From NCBI RefSeq assembly GCF_014654365.1, contig NZ_BNAY01000004.1:692389-756388 (forward strand): 64,000 bases of DNA, read 5' to 3'. The notes under the pieces were generated by a model. That model was not told where the DNA came from, did no database searches, and saw only the letters and a program-made list of their open reading frames with translations. Below, piece after piece: positions 17,187 through 26,202 of this stretch (position 1 is the stretch's first letter; every line of letters starts with the position of its first letter). Source of the DNA: Amycolatopsis oliviviridis (GTDB taxonomy: Bacteria > Actinomycetota > Actinomycetes > Mycobacteriales > Pseudonocardiaceae). The position numbers were made by a program, and so were the translations under genes.

Positions 17187-17434
17187 TTTCCGCCTCCTTC
17201 ACGGTTCCAGTGCTAAACCGGAGGCGGGCACTGTGCCCGTCGTGCCGGGTAGCCAACACGGCAATCGTTGCATCTCACCCGTCAGGTACTCGAACGGTTG
17301 TCCAACAGTAAAGAGCCCTTAAAGGTCAAAACCGACAACCACGACATGCGCATCCGTGCGTCGAGGAGTTGTCACGGATGTACGAAAACGCGCCCTGATC
17401 TCGCGAATCGGGCCGCGGCCCCTAAGGTGTAGCG

Positions 17435-17908
17435 GTGGACCAGGTGGATCGGAAGATCATCGCGGCATTACGGGAGAACGGCCGGGCTACCTACGCCGAC
17501 CTCGGCCGGTCTGTCGGGCTTTCGGCGTCGTCAGTGCACGAGCGGGTCGGCAAGCTCGAGGCCGCCGGCGTGATCACCGGCTACCACGCCATGGTCGATC
17601 CCAGCACGGTCGGACTCGGGGTGACGGCGCTCGTCGGCATCCATCCCACCGACACCGCGACCGACGAGGACGTGGCGGCCGCGCTCGCGGCCTTGGACGA
17701 GGTCGAAAGCTGCTACGCCGTCGCGGGTGACGAGGCCTTTGTGGTCAAGGTGCGCGTGGCGACCGTCGACGATCTTGAGAAGTCGCTCAACCGGTTGCGG
17801 CGGATCCCCGGCGTCGGCCGGACGAACACCACCGTCGTGCTCTCCACTCGCTTCGAAGGGCGGCCCAACAACGCGGGCCTGGAGGACGAGCGGAACGGCA
17901 ACGCGTAG
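17435..17908 (+). CDS. Lrp/AsnC-family transcriptional regulator
   Basis: A 157-residue protein. An N-terminal helix-turn-helix (DRKIIAALRENGRATYADLG, then SASSVHERVGKLEAAGVI) is followed by a RAM/AsnC ligand domain (about 65-145) with the usual VxxCYAVAGDEAFVVKV strand. These regulators sense amino acids. It lies 11 bases upstream of a DUF4229 gene that overlaps a PLP-dependent cysteine-type lyase, so it may respond to cysteine or a related amino acid and control that unit; this is inference. GTG 17435 starts the HTH normally. Confidence 0.88.
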   Translation: MDQVDRKIIAALRENGRATYADLGRSVGLSASSVHERVGKLEAAGVITGYHAMVDPSTVGLGVTALVGIHPTDTATDEDVAAALAALDEVESCYAVAGDEAFVVKVRVATVDDLEKSLNRLRRIPGVGRTNTTVVLSTRFEGRPNNAGLEDERNGNA

Positions 17909-17919
17909 CCTGCGTTGAT

Positions 17920-18198
17920 GTGAGCGACAATCACCTGCCCCGAGACCTGACGTTGTACTTGCTGGCCAGGTTCGCCCTGGTCGGGGTCATCGGCGGCGGG
18001 TTGCTGCTGGCCAACGTCCCGCTGCTGGTGGCGCTGCTGATCGGGCTGCTCGTCGGGCTGCCGCTGGGCATGCTGCTGTTCCGCTCGCTGAACGCGCGCG
18101 TGACCGCCGGGCTCGCCCGCCGCAACGAAAAGCGCGCTCGCGCCCGTGCCGAACTGCGCTCCCAGCTGCGTGGCGACCGAGCGGACGGGACGGCGTGA
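17920..18198 (+). CDS. DUF4229-type small membrane protein
   Basis: A 92-residue protein with two membrane helices (about 12-32 and 36-52) and a strongly basic, arginine-rich cytosolic tail ending in RSQLRGDRADGTA. This organisation, starting RDLTLYLLARFALV, matches the actinobacterial DUF4229 family of unknown function. Its stop overlaps the next start by four bases (GTGA at 18195), so the two are translationally coupled. Confidence 0.75.
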   Translation: MSDNHLPRDLTLYLLARFALVGVIGGGLLLANVPLLVALLIGLLVGLPLGMLLFRSLNARVTAGLARRNEKRARARAELRSQLRGDRADGTA

Positions 18199-19277
18199 GC
18201 CGGCTCCACAGCCGCAGCTGGGTCCGCGAAGCCGTCCGCATCATCGAGGCCGACGCGAACCGCAGCGCCGACACGCACCTCCACGTCTTCCCGTTGCCCG
18301 CGGACTGGGGCATCGACCTGTACCTGAAGGACGAGTCCGTCCACCCGACCGGCTCGCTCAAGCACCGGCTGGCGCGTTCCCTGTTCCTGTACGGCCTGGT
18401 GAACGGCCAGATCGGGCAGGACACCGTGCTCGTCGAGGCCTCCAGCGGTTCGACGGCGGTTTCGGAGGCGTACTTCGCGCGGATGCTCGGGCTGCGGTTC
18501 ATCACCGTAGTGCCGCGCAGCACCTCGCCGGAGAAGATCGCGCTCATCGAGTTCTACGGCGGCGAATGCCACTACGTCGACCGTGCACCGGACATGTACC
18601 CGGAGGCCGAGAGGCTCGCTTCGGAGTGCAACGGCCACTACCTCGACCAGTTCACCTACGCCGAGCGCGCGACGGACTGGCGCGGGAACAACAACATCGC
18701 CGAATCGGTGTACGCGCAGATGCAGTCCGAGCGGCACCCCGTGCCGACGTGGATCGTGGTCGGCGCCGGGACCGGTGGCACGAGCGCGACCTTCGGCCGC
18801 TACGTGCGCTACAAGCGGCACACCACGAAGATCGCCGTCGTCGACCCGGAGAACTCGTCGTTCTACGGCGCCTGGGAGACCGGCGCGCTCGACTACGCGA
18901 CCGGAATGCCGTCGCGGATCGAGGGGATCGGGCGGCCGCGCGTCGAACCGTCGTTCGTGCCCGGCGTGATCGACGAGATGCTGCAGGTGCCGGACGCCGC
19001 CTCGCTGGCGGCGATCCGCGTGCTGCGCGAGCGGACCGGGCACTGGGCAGGCGGCTCGACCGGGACGAACCTCTTCGGCGCGTTCACCCTGATCTCGCGG
19101 ATGGTCTCGGAAGGCCAGGCGGGCAGCGTCGTCACGCTGCTGTGCGACGGTGGCGAGCGGTACGCGAACACGTACTACGACGACGCGTGGCTGGCGCAGA
19201 AGAACATCGACATCGCGCCCTACCTGGAGAAGTACCGGGAGTTCCTGGTGAGCGGGAAGCTCGCCCCGGAGGGCTGA
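18195..19277 (+). CDS. PLP-dependent cysteine synthase/desulfhydrase-family enzyme
   Basis: A 360-residue fold-type II PLP enzyme. The lysine loop reads KDESVHPTGSLKHRLA (PLP lysine in SLKH), followed by EASSGSTAVSEAYFA, the phosphate-binding substrate loop, and GAGTGGTSATFGRY. It resembles mycobacterial Cds1 (L-cysteine desulfhydrase, releasing sulfide, ammonia and pyruvate) more than CysK: the usual SVKDR is SLKHR. The exact reaction is not certain. A GC-rich hairpin overlaps the stop codon. Confidence 0.82.
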   Translation: MSRLHSRSWVREAVRIIEADANRSADTHLHVFPLPADWGIDLYLKDESVHPTGSLKHRLARSLFLYGLVNGQIGQDTVLVEASSGSTAVSEAYFARMLGLRFITVVPRSTSPEKIALIEFYGGECHYVDRAPDMYPEAERLASECNGHYLDQFTYAERATDWRGNNNIAESVYAQMQSERHPVPTWIVVGAGTGGTSATFGRYVRYKRHTTKIAVVDPENSSFYGAWETGALDYATGMPSRIEGIGRPRVEPSFVPGVIDEMLQVPDAASLAAIRVLRERTGHWAGGSTGTNLFGAFTLISRMVSEGQAGSVVTLLCDGGERYANTYYDDAWLAQKNIDIAPYLEKYREFLVSGKLAPEG

Positions 19278-19293
19278 AGGGCCCCTTCAGCCC
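19271..19293. terminator. Short bidirectional hairpin at convergent gene ends
   Basis: Eleven-base arms GGGCTGAAGGG / CCCTTCAGCCC separated by one base, overlapping the TGA of the PLP enzyme and ending 4 bases before the menA stop on the other strand. The single-base loop makes a cruciform rather than an RNA hairpin possible. It belongs to the TGAAGG...CCTTCA class seen elsewhere in the window. Confidence 0.6.
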
Positions 19294-19296
19294 GCT

Positions 19297-20166
19297 TCAG
19301 AGGGCGAGGGCGACCGCGGTCAGGATCGCCCAGCCCAGCATGGCGAACCCGGTGTCGCGCAGCGCCGGGATCAGCGCCCGCCCCTGCGCGCCGCCGCCGA
19401 CGGCCTTGACCGACTTCAGCAATAGCGGCGCGGTCAGCAGGCCCAGCAGCGCCCAGGGCGTCACGAAGGCGAGCAGCACGCTCACGACGTACGGGACCGC
19501 CACCAGCACCAGGTAGAGCCGCCGCGTGCCCTTGTCGCCGAGCCGGGTGGCGAGCGTGCGCTTGCCGGACTCGATGTCGGTCGGGATGTCGCGGAGGTTG
19601 TTGGCGGTCAGCACACCGGTCGAGAACGAACCGACGGCGACCGCGCAACCGAGCGCGGTCCAGCTGAGCTGTCCGGCTTGGACGTACACAGTGCCCAGCA
19701 CGCCGGCCAGCCCGAAGAAGACGAAGACCGCGATCTCGCCGAAACCGTAGTAGCCGTAGGGCTTTTTGCCGCCGGTGTAGAACCAGGCGCCGAGGATGCA
19801 GACCGCGCCCATCGCCAGCAGCCACCACAGGCCGCTGATCGCGACGAGCACGAGCCCGAGGACTCCGGCGAGCCCGAGTGATGCCAGAGCGGCCGCCAGG
19901 ACCGCTTTCGGCTTCGCGACCCCGGAGCCGACCAGCCGCAGCGGGCCGACGCGGTTCTCGTCCGTGCCGCGGATGCCGTCGGAATAGTCGTTGGCGTAGT
20001 TGACGCCGACGATCAGGGCCAGCGAGACCAGAAGCGCGAGAACCGATCGGGACCACGAGAAGCCGTCGAGCGCGAGCGCGGCGCCGACTCCGGCGACCAC
20101 CGGCGCCACCGCGTTGGGCAGCGTCCGCGGGCGCGCCCCTTCGATCCATTCACCAGCAGTCGCCAT
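19297..20166 (-). CDS. menA: 1,4-dihydroxy-2-naphthoate polyprenyltransferase
   Basis: A 289-residue UbiA-family membrane enzyme with eight to nine helices. The first prenyl-diphosphate/Mg2+ motif is NYANDYSDGIRGTD, and the second Asp-rich loop is NNLRDIPTDIESGKRTLA. It attaches the polyprenyl tail to DHNA, giving demethylmenaquinone for MenG (30959). The prenyl donor is probably made by the synthase at 60625. The start MATAGEWIEGARPRTLPNA is the family norm. Confidence 0.96.
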   Translation of the reverse strand: MATAGEWIEGARPRTLPNAVAPVVAGVGAALALDGFSWSRSVLALLVSLALIVGVNYANDYSDGIRGTDENRVGPLRLVGSGVAKPKAVLAAALASLGLAGVLGLVLVAISGLWWLLAMGAVCILGAWFYTGGKKPYGYYGFGEIAVFVFFGLAGVLGTVYVQAGQLSWTALGCAVAVGSFSTGVLTANNLRDIPTDIESGKRTLATRLGDKGTRRLYLVLVAVPYVVSVLLAFVTPWALLGLLTAPLLLKSVKAVGGGAQGRALIPALRDTGFAMLGWAILTAVALAL

Positions 20167-20259
20167 GCCGCCATTCTGGCCCTGGTCACTACCGGCCGGT
20201 ATGCGGGGCTCGTCACCCGCCCGCGGCGTCGAGCCACCGCGAGCGGACGACGAAGCGCA

Positions 20260-20418
20260 CTACTTCAGATCGTTGATCGTGTCTTCCAGGGTCCAGGTGA
20301 GCGTTCCGCTGTTCGGAACGGCGGTTTCCGGTTCGTCCGCCAGCGCGGGCCCGGCCAAAGCGACCAAGCCCATCGTGACGGCGGTGCAGGCCAATACTGT
20401 GCGTGTCCAGCGCGTCAT
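20260..20418 (-). CDS. 52-residue secreted peptide of unknown function
   Basis: A short reading frame with ATG at 20418 and TAG at 20260-20262. The product begins MTRWTRTVLACTAVTMG, continues VALAGPALA-DEPETAV, and ends LEDTINDLK. That is a textbook Sec signal peptide (cleavage after ALA, residue 28) and an acidic mature peptide of 24 residues. The GC-skewed third positions fit a real gene. It sits alone between menA and menE on the same strand. No family recognised; could be a signalling or structural peptide. Confidence 0.55.
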   Translation of the reverse strand: MTRWTRTVLACTAVTMGLVALAGPALADEPETAVPNSGTLTWTLEDTINDLK

Positions 20419-20480
20419 ACCTAGACGTAAACCCGCGAGTAATGATCATGTCAACAAAGTCCCAGTAAACGGTGGAGAAT

Positions 20481-21605
20481 TCACGACCTTCGTAGGAGAT
20501 TCCTGACGGCCGTCCGATCGACCTTTCCGGGACCCCGCAAAGGGAGTTCTTCGGCGAACTCGACCCGCTTCGGCGCGGCCGCCGCACCGGCCTCTTCGCG
20601 GCACGCGGCGCGGAGGGAATCGACGTCGCAACCAGCGCCGACGACGAGTGCGACGACGGCCTCGCCCCACTCGGGGTCGGGTACTCCGACCACGCACGCG
20701 TCGCGAATCCCGGGCTGCGCGGTCAAGATCCGCTCGACGGCCGCGGCGGCCACCTTCACCCCGCCGGTGTTGATCATGTCGTCGACACGGCCGAGGATCT
20801 CCAACCGCCCGTCGGACGACCACCGGCCGCGGTCGGAAGTGCGGAAGCGGCCGCCCTCGAAGGCCTCCGCGGTCAGGTCGGGTCGCAGTCGGTAGCCGTG
20901 CGAGAGCACGTCACCCGTGATATAGACCCGCTCGTCCTCGAGTTCGACGGTTACTCCGTCCAGCGGTACGCCTTCGTAGACGCAGCCGCTGGCGGTCTCG
21001 CTCATGCCGTACGCGGGGACGATCTTCACGCCCGCTTCGGCCGCGCGCTCGCGTAGCCCGGCGGTGGTCGCCGCGGCCCCGATGATGATCGCGTCGAAGG
21101 CGCGGGCCGCCGCCAAACCCGGGCCGCCCGCGTCGAGCAGCCGCCCGAGCTGGGTCGGCACGAGGGCGGTGTAGCGGGGTCCATCGAGGGCCAGCAGGGG
21201 CGCGGCCGCTTCGGCGAAGTCGTCCGGCCGGAAACCGGGGGCGTGCAGCGCGGCGGGCGTCGTCCCGGCCAGCAGCGAGCGGACCAGCACCTGGAGCCCG
21301 CCGATGTACTGCGCCGGCGTCGCGAGCAGCCAGTGACCCGGTCCGCCGAGCCGCGCGTGGGTGGCGTGCGCCGACGCGGCGAGCGCGGCGGCCGAGAGCA
21401 GGACACCCTTGGGCTCGCCGGTGGACCCCGAGGTGGCGATGATCACCGCCGTCCCGGGCTCGGCCGGGCGTGTCGGCTCCATCGCGTCGCGCAGGGCCTC
21501 CGACGCGTAGGGGAGGACGGCCGGGCCGCCGCCGAGCGCCCCGGCCAGCGCCGAGGTCAGCTCGGTGATCGACGCCGGACTCCCGTCCACCTCCACCGCA
21601 CGCAT
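20481..21605 (-). CDS. menE: o-Succinylbenzoate-CoA ligase
   Basis: A 374-residue ANL-superfamily ligase, at the short end for the family, as usual for actinobacterial MenE. The ATP loop reads IIATSGSTGEPKGVLLS, then YGMSETASGC, TGDVLSHGYRL and the catalytic lysine near the C-terminus in GPGKVDRTAV. It converts o-succinylbenzoate to its CoA ester, substrate of MenB. It lies downstream of menB on the same strand but is separated by a 46-bp tandem repeat array, so it may have its own promoter. Confidence 0.93.
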   Translation of the reverse strand: MRAVEVDGSPASITELTSALAGALGGGPAVLPYASEALRDAMEPTRPAEPGTAVIIATSGSTGEPKGVLLSAAALAASAHATHARLGGPGHWLLATPAQYIGGLQVLVRSLLAGTTPAALHAPGFRPDDFAEAAAPLLALDGPRYTALVPTQLGRLLDAGGPGLAAARAFDAIIIGAAATTAGLRERAAEAGVKIVPAYGMSETASGCVYEGVPLDGVTVELEDERVYITGDVLSHGYRLRPDLTAEAFEGGRFRTSDRGRWSSDGRLEILGRVDDMINTGGVKVAAAAVERILTAQPGIRDACVVGVPDPEWGEAVVALVVGAGCDVDSLRAACREEAGAAAAPKRVEFAEELPLRGPGKVDRTAVRNLLRRS

Positions 21606-21628
21606 CCCGCCACCCTACGTCCCGCCCC

Positions 21629-21890
21629 GGATCGCGTTTAGGGGGCGAAACGCAGGTCGGCGGACCCGCGTCCCGGATCGCGTTTAGCCCGCTAAACGCA
21701 GGTGGGTGCGGGGGTGCGCCGGATCGCGATTAGGGGGCGAAACGCAAGTGGGCGGGCCCGTGCGCCGGGTCGCGTTTAGCCCGCTAAACGCAGGTGGGTG
21801 CGGGGGTGCGCCGGATCGCGATTAGGGGGCTAAACGCAAGTGGGCGGGCCCGCGTCCCGGATCGCGATTAGGGGGCTAAACGCAGGTCGG
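21629..21890. repeat. 46-bp tandem repeat array, 5.7 units
   Basis: Six units begin at 21629, 21675, 21721, 21767, 21813 and 21859, an exact 46-bp period. Each opens GG(A/G)TCGCG(T/A)TTAG and contains (T/G)AAACGCA. In units 2 and 4 the core GCGTTTAGCCCGCTAAACGC is a near-perfect palindrome; other units carry GGGGGC in the middle, which weakens one arm. Units alternate between two types in the tail (GGTGGGTGCGGGGGTGCGCC versus AGTGGGCGGGCCCG). It fills the space between menB and menE. Confidence 0.93.
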
Positions 21891-21893
21891 GCG

Positions 21894-22817
21894 TCAGTAG
21901 TAGTAGGGGAAGGCCGACCAGTCGGGGGAGCGTTTCTCCAGGAAGGAGTCCCGGCCTTCGACGGCTTCGTCCTGCATGTACGCCAGCCGCGTGGTCTCGC
22001 CGGCGAAGAGCTGCTGGCCGACCAGGCCGTCGTCGGTGAGGTTGAACGCGTACTTCAGCATGCGCTGCGCCGTCGGCGACTTGCCGTTGATCGCCCACGC
22101 CCAGTCCAGCGCCTCGGCCTCGAGCTTCGCGTGCGGGACGGCGGAGTTGACCGCGCCCATCGCCTGCATCTGCTCGGCCGTGTACTCGCGCCCGAGGAAG
22201 AAGATCTCCCGCGCGAACTTCTGCCCGACCTGCTTGGCCAGGTACGCCGAGCCGTAGCCGCCGTCGAACGAGCCGACGTCGGCGTCGGTCTGCTTGAACC
22301 GCGCGTGCTCGGCCGAGGCGAGCGTGAGGTCGCACACCACGTGCAGCGAGTGCCCGCCGCCCGCGGCCCAGCCCGGGACCACGGCGATGACCACCTTCGG
22401 CATGAACCTGATCAGCCGCTGGACCTCCAGGATGTGCAGCCGTCCGGCCCTGGCCGGATCGATCGTGTCGGAGGTCTCCCCGTCCGCGTACTGATACCCG
22501 GAGCGTCCGCGAATACGCTGGTCACCACCGGAGCAGAACGCCCAGCCGCCGTCCTTCGGCGACGGGCCGTTGCCGGTGAGCAGGACGCAGCCGACGTCCG
22601 AGCTCATCCGCGCGTGGTCGAGCGCGCGGTACAGCTCGTCGACGGTGTGCGGACGGAAGGCGTTGCGGACCTCGGGACGGTCGAACGCGACACGCACGAC
22701 ACGTTTGCCTGAGCGGCTCTCAGAGGAGCGGTGATAGGTGATGTCGGTGAAGTCGAAACCTTCGATCTCGGTCCACAAGGCGGGGTCGAACAGCTCGGAA
22801 ACCTGGGCGTCATCCAC
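21894..22817 (-). CDS. menB: 1,4-dihydroxy-2-naphthoyl-CoA synthase
   Basis: A 307-residue crotonase-fold enzyme. Seen: WAFCSGGDQRIRGRSGYQY, the oxyanion-hole region VPGWAAGGGHSLHVV, and QTDADVGSFDGGYGSAYLA. The aspartate in QTDAD marks the bicarbonate-independent type II MenB, as in mycobacteria, rather than the glycine of the E. coli type. It closes the OSB-CoA ring to DHNA-CoA. GTG 22817 gives VDDAQVSELFDP; upstream in-frame starts would overlap the divergent menD promoter. The C-terminus PDWSAFPYYY is typical. Confidence 0.95.
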   Translation of the reverse strand: MDDAQVSELFDPALWTEIEGFDFTDITYHRSSESRSGKRVVRVAFDRPEVRNAFRPHTVDELYRALDHARMSSDVGCVLLTGNGPSPKDGGWAFCSGGDQRIRGRSGYQYADGETSDTIDPARAGRLHILEVQRLIRFMPKVVIAVVPGWAAGGGHSLHVVCDLTLASAEHARFKQTDADVGSFDGGYGSAYLAKQVGQKFAREIFFLGREYTAEQMQAMGAVNSAVPHAKLEAEALDWAWAINGKSPTAQRMLKYAFNLTDDGLVGQQLFAGETTRLAYMQDEAVEGRDSFLEKRSPDWSAFPYYY

Positions 22818-22874
22818 GTTTGGGAGAATAGGACGTGTGGCCGTGAGTCGTAGAGTGAAACCCGAGGTCTGCCG

Positions 22875-24551
22875 GTGAATCCTTCCACCGCGCAGGCCAG
22901 GGTGATCGTCGACGAACTCGTCCGCAACACCGTCTCGCACGTCGTCCTCTGCCCGGGCTCACGCAACGCCCCGCTGTCGATCGCGCTCTACGACGCGGCG
23001 GCCGCCGGACGCCTTCAGCTGCACGTCCGCATCGACGAACGCGGCGCCGCCTTCCTCGCCCTTGGCATCGCCGCGCGCACCGGCCGTCCCGTCGCCGTGC
23101 TGTGCACCTCGGGCACCGCGGCCGCGAACTTCCACCCCGCCGTCCTGGAGGCCGACCGCGCGGGTGTCCCGTTGATCGTCCTGACCGCCGACCGCCCGCC
23201 CGAGCTGCGGGCCGCGGGCGCGAGCCAGGTCATCGACCAGCACCAGCTCTACGGCAACGCCATCCGCTACTTCGACGAGCTCGCCGTCGCCGAACGCCGC
23301 GCCGGGCAGAACTCGTACTGGCGCGGCCAGATCTGCCGCGCCTGGAACGCCGCGTACGGCGAATGGCGCTGCGGGCCGGTGCACTTGAACATCCCGTTCC
23401 GCGAGCCGCTCGTGCCGGAGATCGACGATGACGGCGAGTGGTACGAGTCACTCGAAGGGCGTCCCGACGGCGCTCGCTGGACCGAACTCCCCGACTTCGG
23501 CGCGCTTCCCTCGTTCGTGGTGCCCTCGGCCCGCCACGGCCTGGTCATCGCGTGCGACACCGGCGTGCAGGCCGCCAGCGAATGGGCCGAACTGCACGGC
23601 TGGCCGGTCGTCTCCGAGACCGGCGGCATCGGGCTGGCGGGCGCGACGGCGATCTCGTCCGGCGCGTGGCTGCTCGGCGTCGAGGAGTTCATCTCCCGGC
23701 ACAAGCCCGAACAGGTCCTGTGCATCGGCAGGCCGACGGTGTTCCGGCAGGTCCAGCGGGTGCTGTCCGATCCCGGCGTCGAGGTGCTGCTGGTCCGGCC
23801 CGATTCGGACTGGCCCGCGCCCGCGCACAACGTCCGCCAGGTCGGCCAGTGGTTCGACGAGCCGACCAAACCGGCCGATCCGGAGTGGCTCGCCAGCTGG
23901 CAGCGCGCGGACAAGGCGGCGTCGTCGGCGGTGACCGAAGCGCTGGCCGCCGAGCCGTGGCCGAGCGGGTTGCGCCTGGCCACCGAGCTGGTCGACGCGG
24001 TGCCCGAGGGGTCGTTGCTGGTCGTCGGCTCGTCCAATCCGACCCGTGACGTCGCGCTCGCCGGACGGCTGCGGCCCGACGTCCTCGTGCACCGCAACCG
24101 CGGCGTCGCCGGGATCGACGGCATGGTGTCGACCGCGATCGGCGCCGCGACCGTCCACAGGGGACATTCGTACGCCCTGCTCGGCGACCTGACGTTCCTG
24201 CACGACGCGAGCGGTCTGCTGACCGGGCCCGCCGAACAACGCCCCGACTTGACGATCGTGGTCCTCAACGACGACGGCGGCGGCATCTTCTCCCTGCTGG
24301 AGCAGGGCGCGCCCGAGCACAACGCGAGTTTCGAGCGCGTTTTCGGGACGCCGCACGGCGCCGATCTCGGCGCCCTGTGCGCCGGTTACCGCGTGCCGCA
24401 TGTCGTCGCCGAGACGCTCACCGAGTTCCGCGAGGCGCTGAAGCCCGCGCCGGGTCTGCGGGTGGTGGAGGTCCGGGTGGACCGAACGCGCCATCGCGAG
24501 CTGCACGCGCGACTCCGTACGGCGGTTTCCTCCGCCGTACGCGCTGTCTAG
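22875..24551 (+). CDS. menD: 2-succinyl-5-enolpyruvyl-6-hydroxy-3-cyclohexene-1-carboxylate (SEPHCHC) synthase
   Basis: A 558-residue ThDP enzyme. The N-terminal PYR domain has VLCPGSRNAPLSIAL and IDERGAAFLALG, with the ThDP-activating glutamate in DERG. The C-terminal PP domain has GDLTFLHDASGLL and NDDGGGIFSLLEQG, the ThDP/Mg2+ site. It joins isochorismate and 2-oxoglutarate in the first committed step of menaquinone synthesis. GTG 22875 is 57 bases from the menB start, so the two genes share a divergent promoter region. Confidence 0.96.
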   Translation: MNPSTAQARVIVDELVRNTVSHVVLCPGSRNAPLSIALYDAAAAGRLQLHVRIDERGAAFLALGIAARTGRPVAVLCTSGTAAANFHPAVLEADRAGVPLIVLTADRPPELRAAGASQVIDQHQLYGNAIRYFDELAVAERRAGQNSYWRGQICRAWNAAYGEWRCGPVHLNIPFREPLVPEIDDDGEWYESLEGRPDGARWTELPDFGALPSFVVPSARHGLVIACDTGVQAASEWAELHGWPVVSETGGIGLAGATAISSGAWLLGVEEFISRHKPEQVLCIGRPTVFRQVQRVLSDPGVEVLLVRPDSDWPAPAHNVRQVGQWFDEPTKPADPEWLASWQRADKAASSAVTEALAAEPWPSGLRLATELVDAVPEGSLLVVGSSNPTRDVALAGRLRPDVLVHRNRGVAGIDGMVSTAIGAATVHRGHSYALLGDLTFLHDASGLLTGPAEQRPDLTIVVLNDDGGGIFSLLEQGAPEHNASFERVFGTPHGADLGALCAGYRVPHVVAETLTEFREALKPAPGLRVVEVRVDRTRHRELHARLRTAVSSAVRAV

Positions 24552-24659
24552 GCGTTTCGCGTCTCAGTCCAGAGGGTAGGAACCCCTCCTTCGGACGTGT
24601 CTCGGTGATGATCATCTGGATAGTTTCGAGCGCGCTGACAAATCCTGGGAGGATTCGCA

Positions 24660-26180
24660 ATGCGCTTGAAGACTCGCGCCGGCTTCGCCGGATTGACTGC
24701 GGGCGTCGTCTCGGTGCTGCTCGCGAGCACCGCGGCGGCCGCGCCCGCACCCGGCTCGATCGGTATCGGTGACCCGTACTATCCGCACGCCGGGAACGGC
24801 GGCTACGACGTCGGGCACTACGACCTCCGGCTGACCTACCAGCCCTCGACCGACCTGCTGTCCGGGGCGACGACGATCCTGCTCACCGCGACGCAGGACC
24901 TGTCCCGGTTCAACCTCGACTTCGGCCTGAAGGTGTCGAGCGTCCGGGTGAACAACCGGCCCGCGCAGTTCGCGACGTCGACCGACGGCACCGGTGAGCT
25001 GAGCGTCACCCCGGTCACCCCGCTGAAGAAGGGCCAGACGGCGACCGTCGTCGTGGCCTACGCGGACACGCCGTCGAAGGTGAAGATCGACGGCTTCACC
25101 GCCTGGAAGAAGACCCCGGACGGCGCGCTCGCCGTCGACGAGCCGCAGAGCGCGGCCTGGTGGTTCCCGTCCAACGACCATCCGACCGACCTGGCCACTT
25201 ACGACATCTCGGTCGAGGTCCCGAACGACGTCGCGGCGCTGTCGAACGGCACGCTCGTGCGCAAGACGGTGCAGCGGCCGGGCTGGACGCGCTGGAACTG
25301 GCGCAGCACCAAACCGCAGGCGACGTATCTCACGTCGCTGGAGGTCGGCAAGTTCGAGGTGAACGAGCAGACCACGCCGGACGGCAAGCCGTTCATCACC
25401 GCCTACGGCGCGGACCTCGGCGAATCGCTCGGCGCGGCCAAGGCCAGCATCGAGCGGACGCCGGAGATCACCGAGTTCCTGGCCTCGAAGTTCGGGCCCT
25501 ACCCGTTCGAGGCGCAGGGCGGCGTCGTCACCACCGGAATCACCTTCGCACTGGAGAACCAGACGCGGCCGGTGTACGGCGCCCGGGCGTTCCGGTCCGG
25601 CTCCAACACCTCGATCGTCGCGCACGAGCAGGCGCACCAGTGGTTCGGTGACAGCGTCACGCTCGGCAAGTGGAGCGACATCTGGCTGAACGAGGGCTTC
25701 GCCTCCTACGGCGAGTACCTGTGGTCGGAGGAGAGCGGCGAGGGCACGGCCGACGAACTCGCCCAGTACGTCTACGACTCGTTGCCGGCCGACTCCCCGT
25801 TCTGGCAGGTCCTGCCCGCCGATCCGGGCGCGGACAAGCAGTTCGACGCGGCCGTCTACAACCGCGGCGCGCTCGCGGTGCACGCGTTGCGCAAGGCTGT
25901 GGGCGACGACACGTTCTTCCGGATCCTGCAGACCTGGCAGCAGGTGAAGAAGAGCAAGTCGGCGGTGATCCCGGAGTTCATCGCGCTCGCGGAGAAGGTC
26001 TCGGGCAAGCCGCTGTACGACCTGTTCCAGACCTGGCTGTACACCAAGGGCAAGCCCGCGGTGGGTCCGAACGGGACGCCGCCTGCCGCGCTCAGGGCCG
26101 CTGTGGCACCGGTCGCACCCAAGTCCTACCCGCAGATCAAGGCGACCCATGAATTCCTCGCCGAGCGACACGCCCACTGA
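24660..26180 (+). CDS. Secreted M1-family metallopeptidase
   Basis: A 506-residue protein with a Sec signal peptide (cleavage near AAAAPAPG, residue about 30). It has an M1 N-terminal beta domain and then the catalytic zinc site HEQAHQWFG with the third ligand 18-19 residues on in WLNEGFASY. The substrate-anchoring GAMEN-like motif reads GITFALEN, a variation. Such secreted M1 enzymes trim peptides outside the cell. It follows menD by 108 bases with its own GGGAGGA ribosome site (24646-24652), so it is probably separately transcribed. Confidence 0.9.
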   Translation: MRLKTRAGFAGLTAGVVSVLLASTAAAAPAPGSIGIGDPYYPHAGNGGYDVGHYDLRLTYQPSTDLLSGATTILLTATQDLSRFNLDFGLKVSSVRVNNRPAQFATSTDGTGELSVTPVTPLKKGQTATVVVAYADTPSKVKIDGFTAWKKTPDGALAVDEPQSAAWWFPSNDHPTDLATYDISVEVPNDVAALSNGTLVRKTVQRPGWTRWNWRSTKPQATYLTSLEVGKFEVNEQTTPDGKPFITAYGADLGESLGAAKASIERTPEITEFLASKFGPYPFEAQGGVVTTGITFALENQTRPVYGARAFRSGSNTSIVAHEQAHQWFGDSVTLGKWSDIWLNEGFASYGEYLWSEESGEGTADELAQYVYDSLPADSPFWQVLPADPGADKQFDAAVYNRGALAVHALRKAVGDDTFFRILQTWQQVKKSKSAVIPEFIALAEKVSGKPLYDLFQTWLYTKGKPAVGPNGTPPAALRAAVAPVAPKSYPQIKATHEFLAERHAH

Positions 26181-26202
26181 CGGGTAGCGCTACGCTCGCG
26201 GC

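Noticed and set aside
21629..21890. CRISPR array
   Set aside because: The 46-bp units abut one another without unique spacers, and no cas genes are present; it is a tandem repeat.
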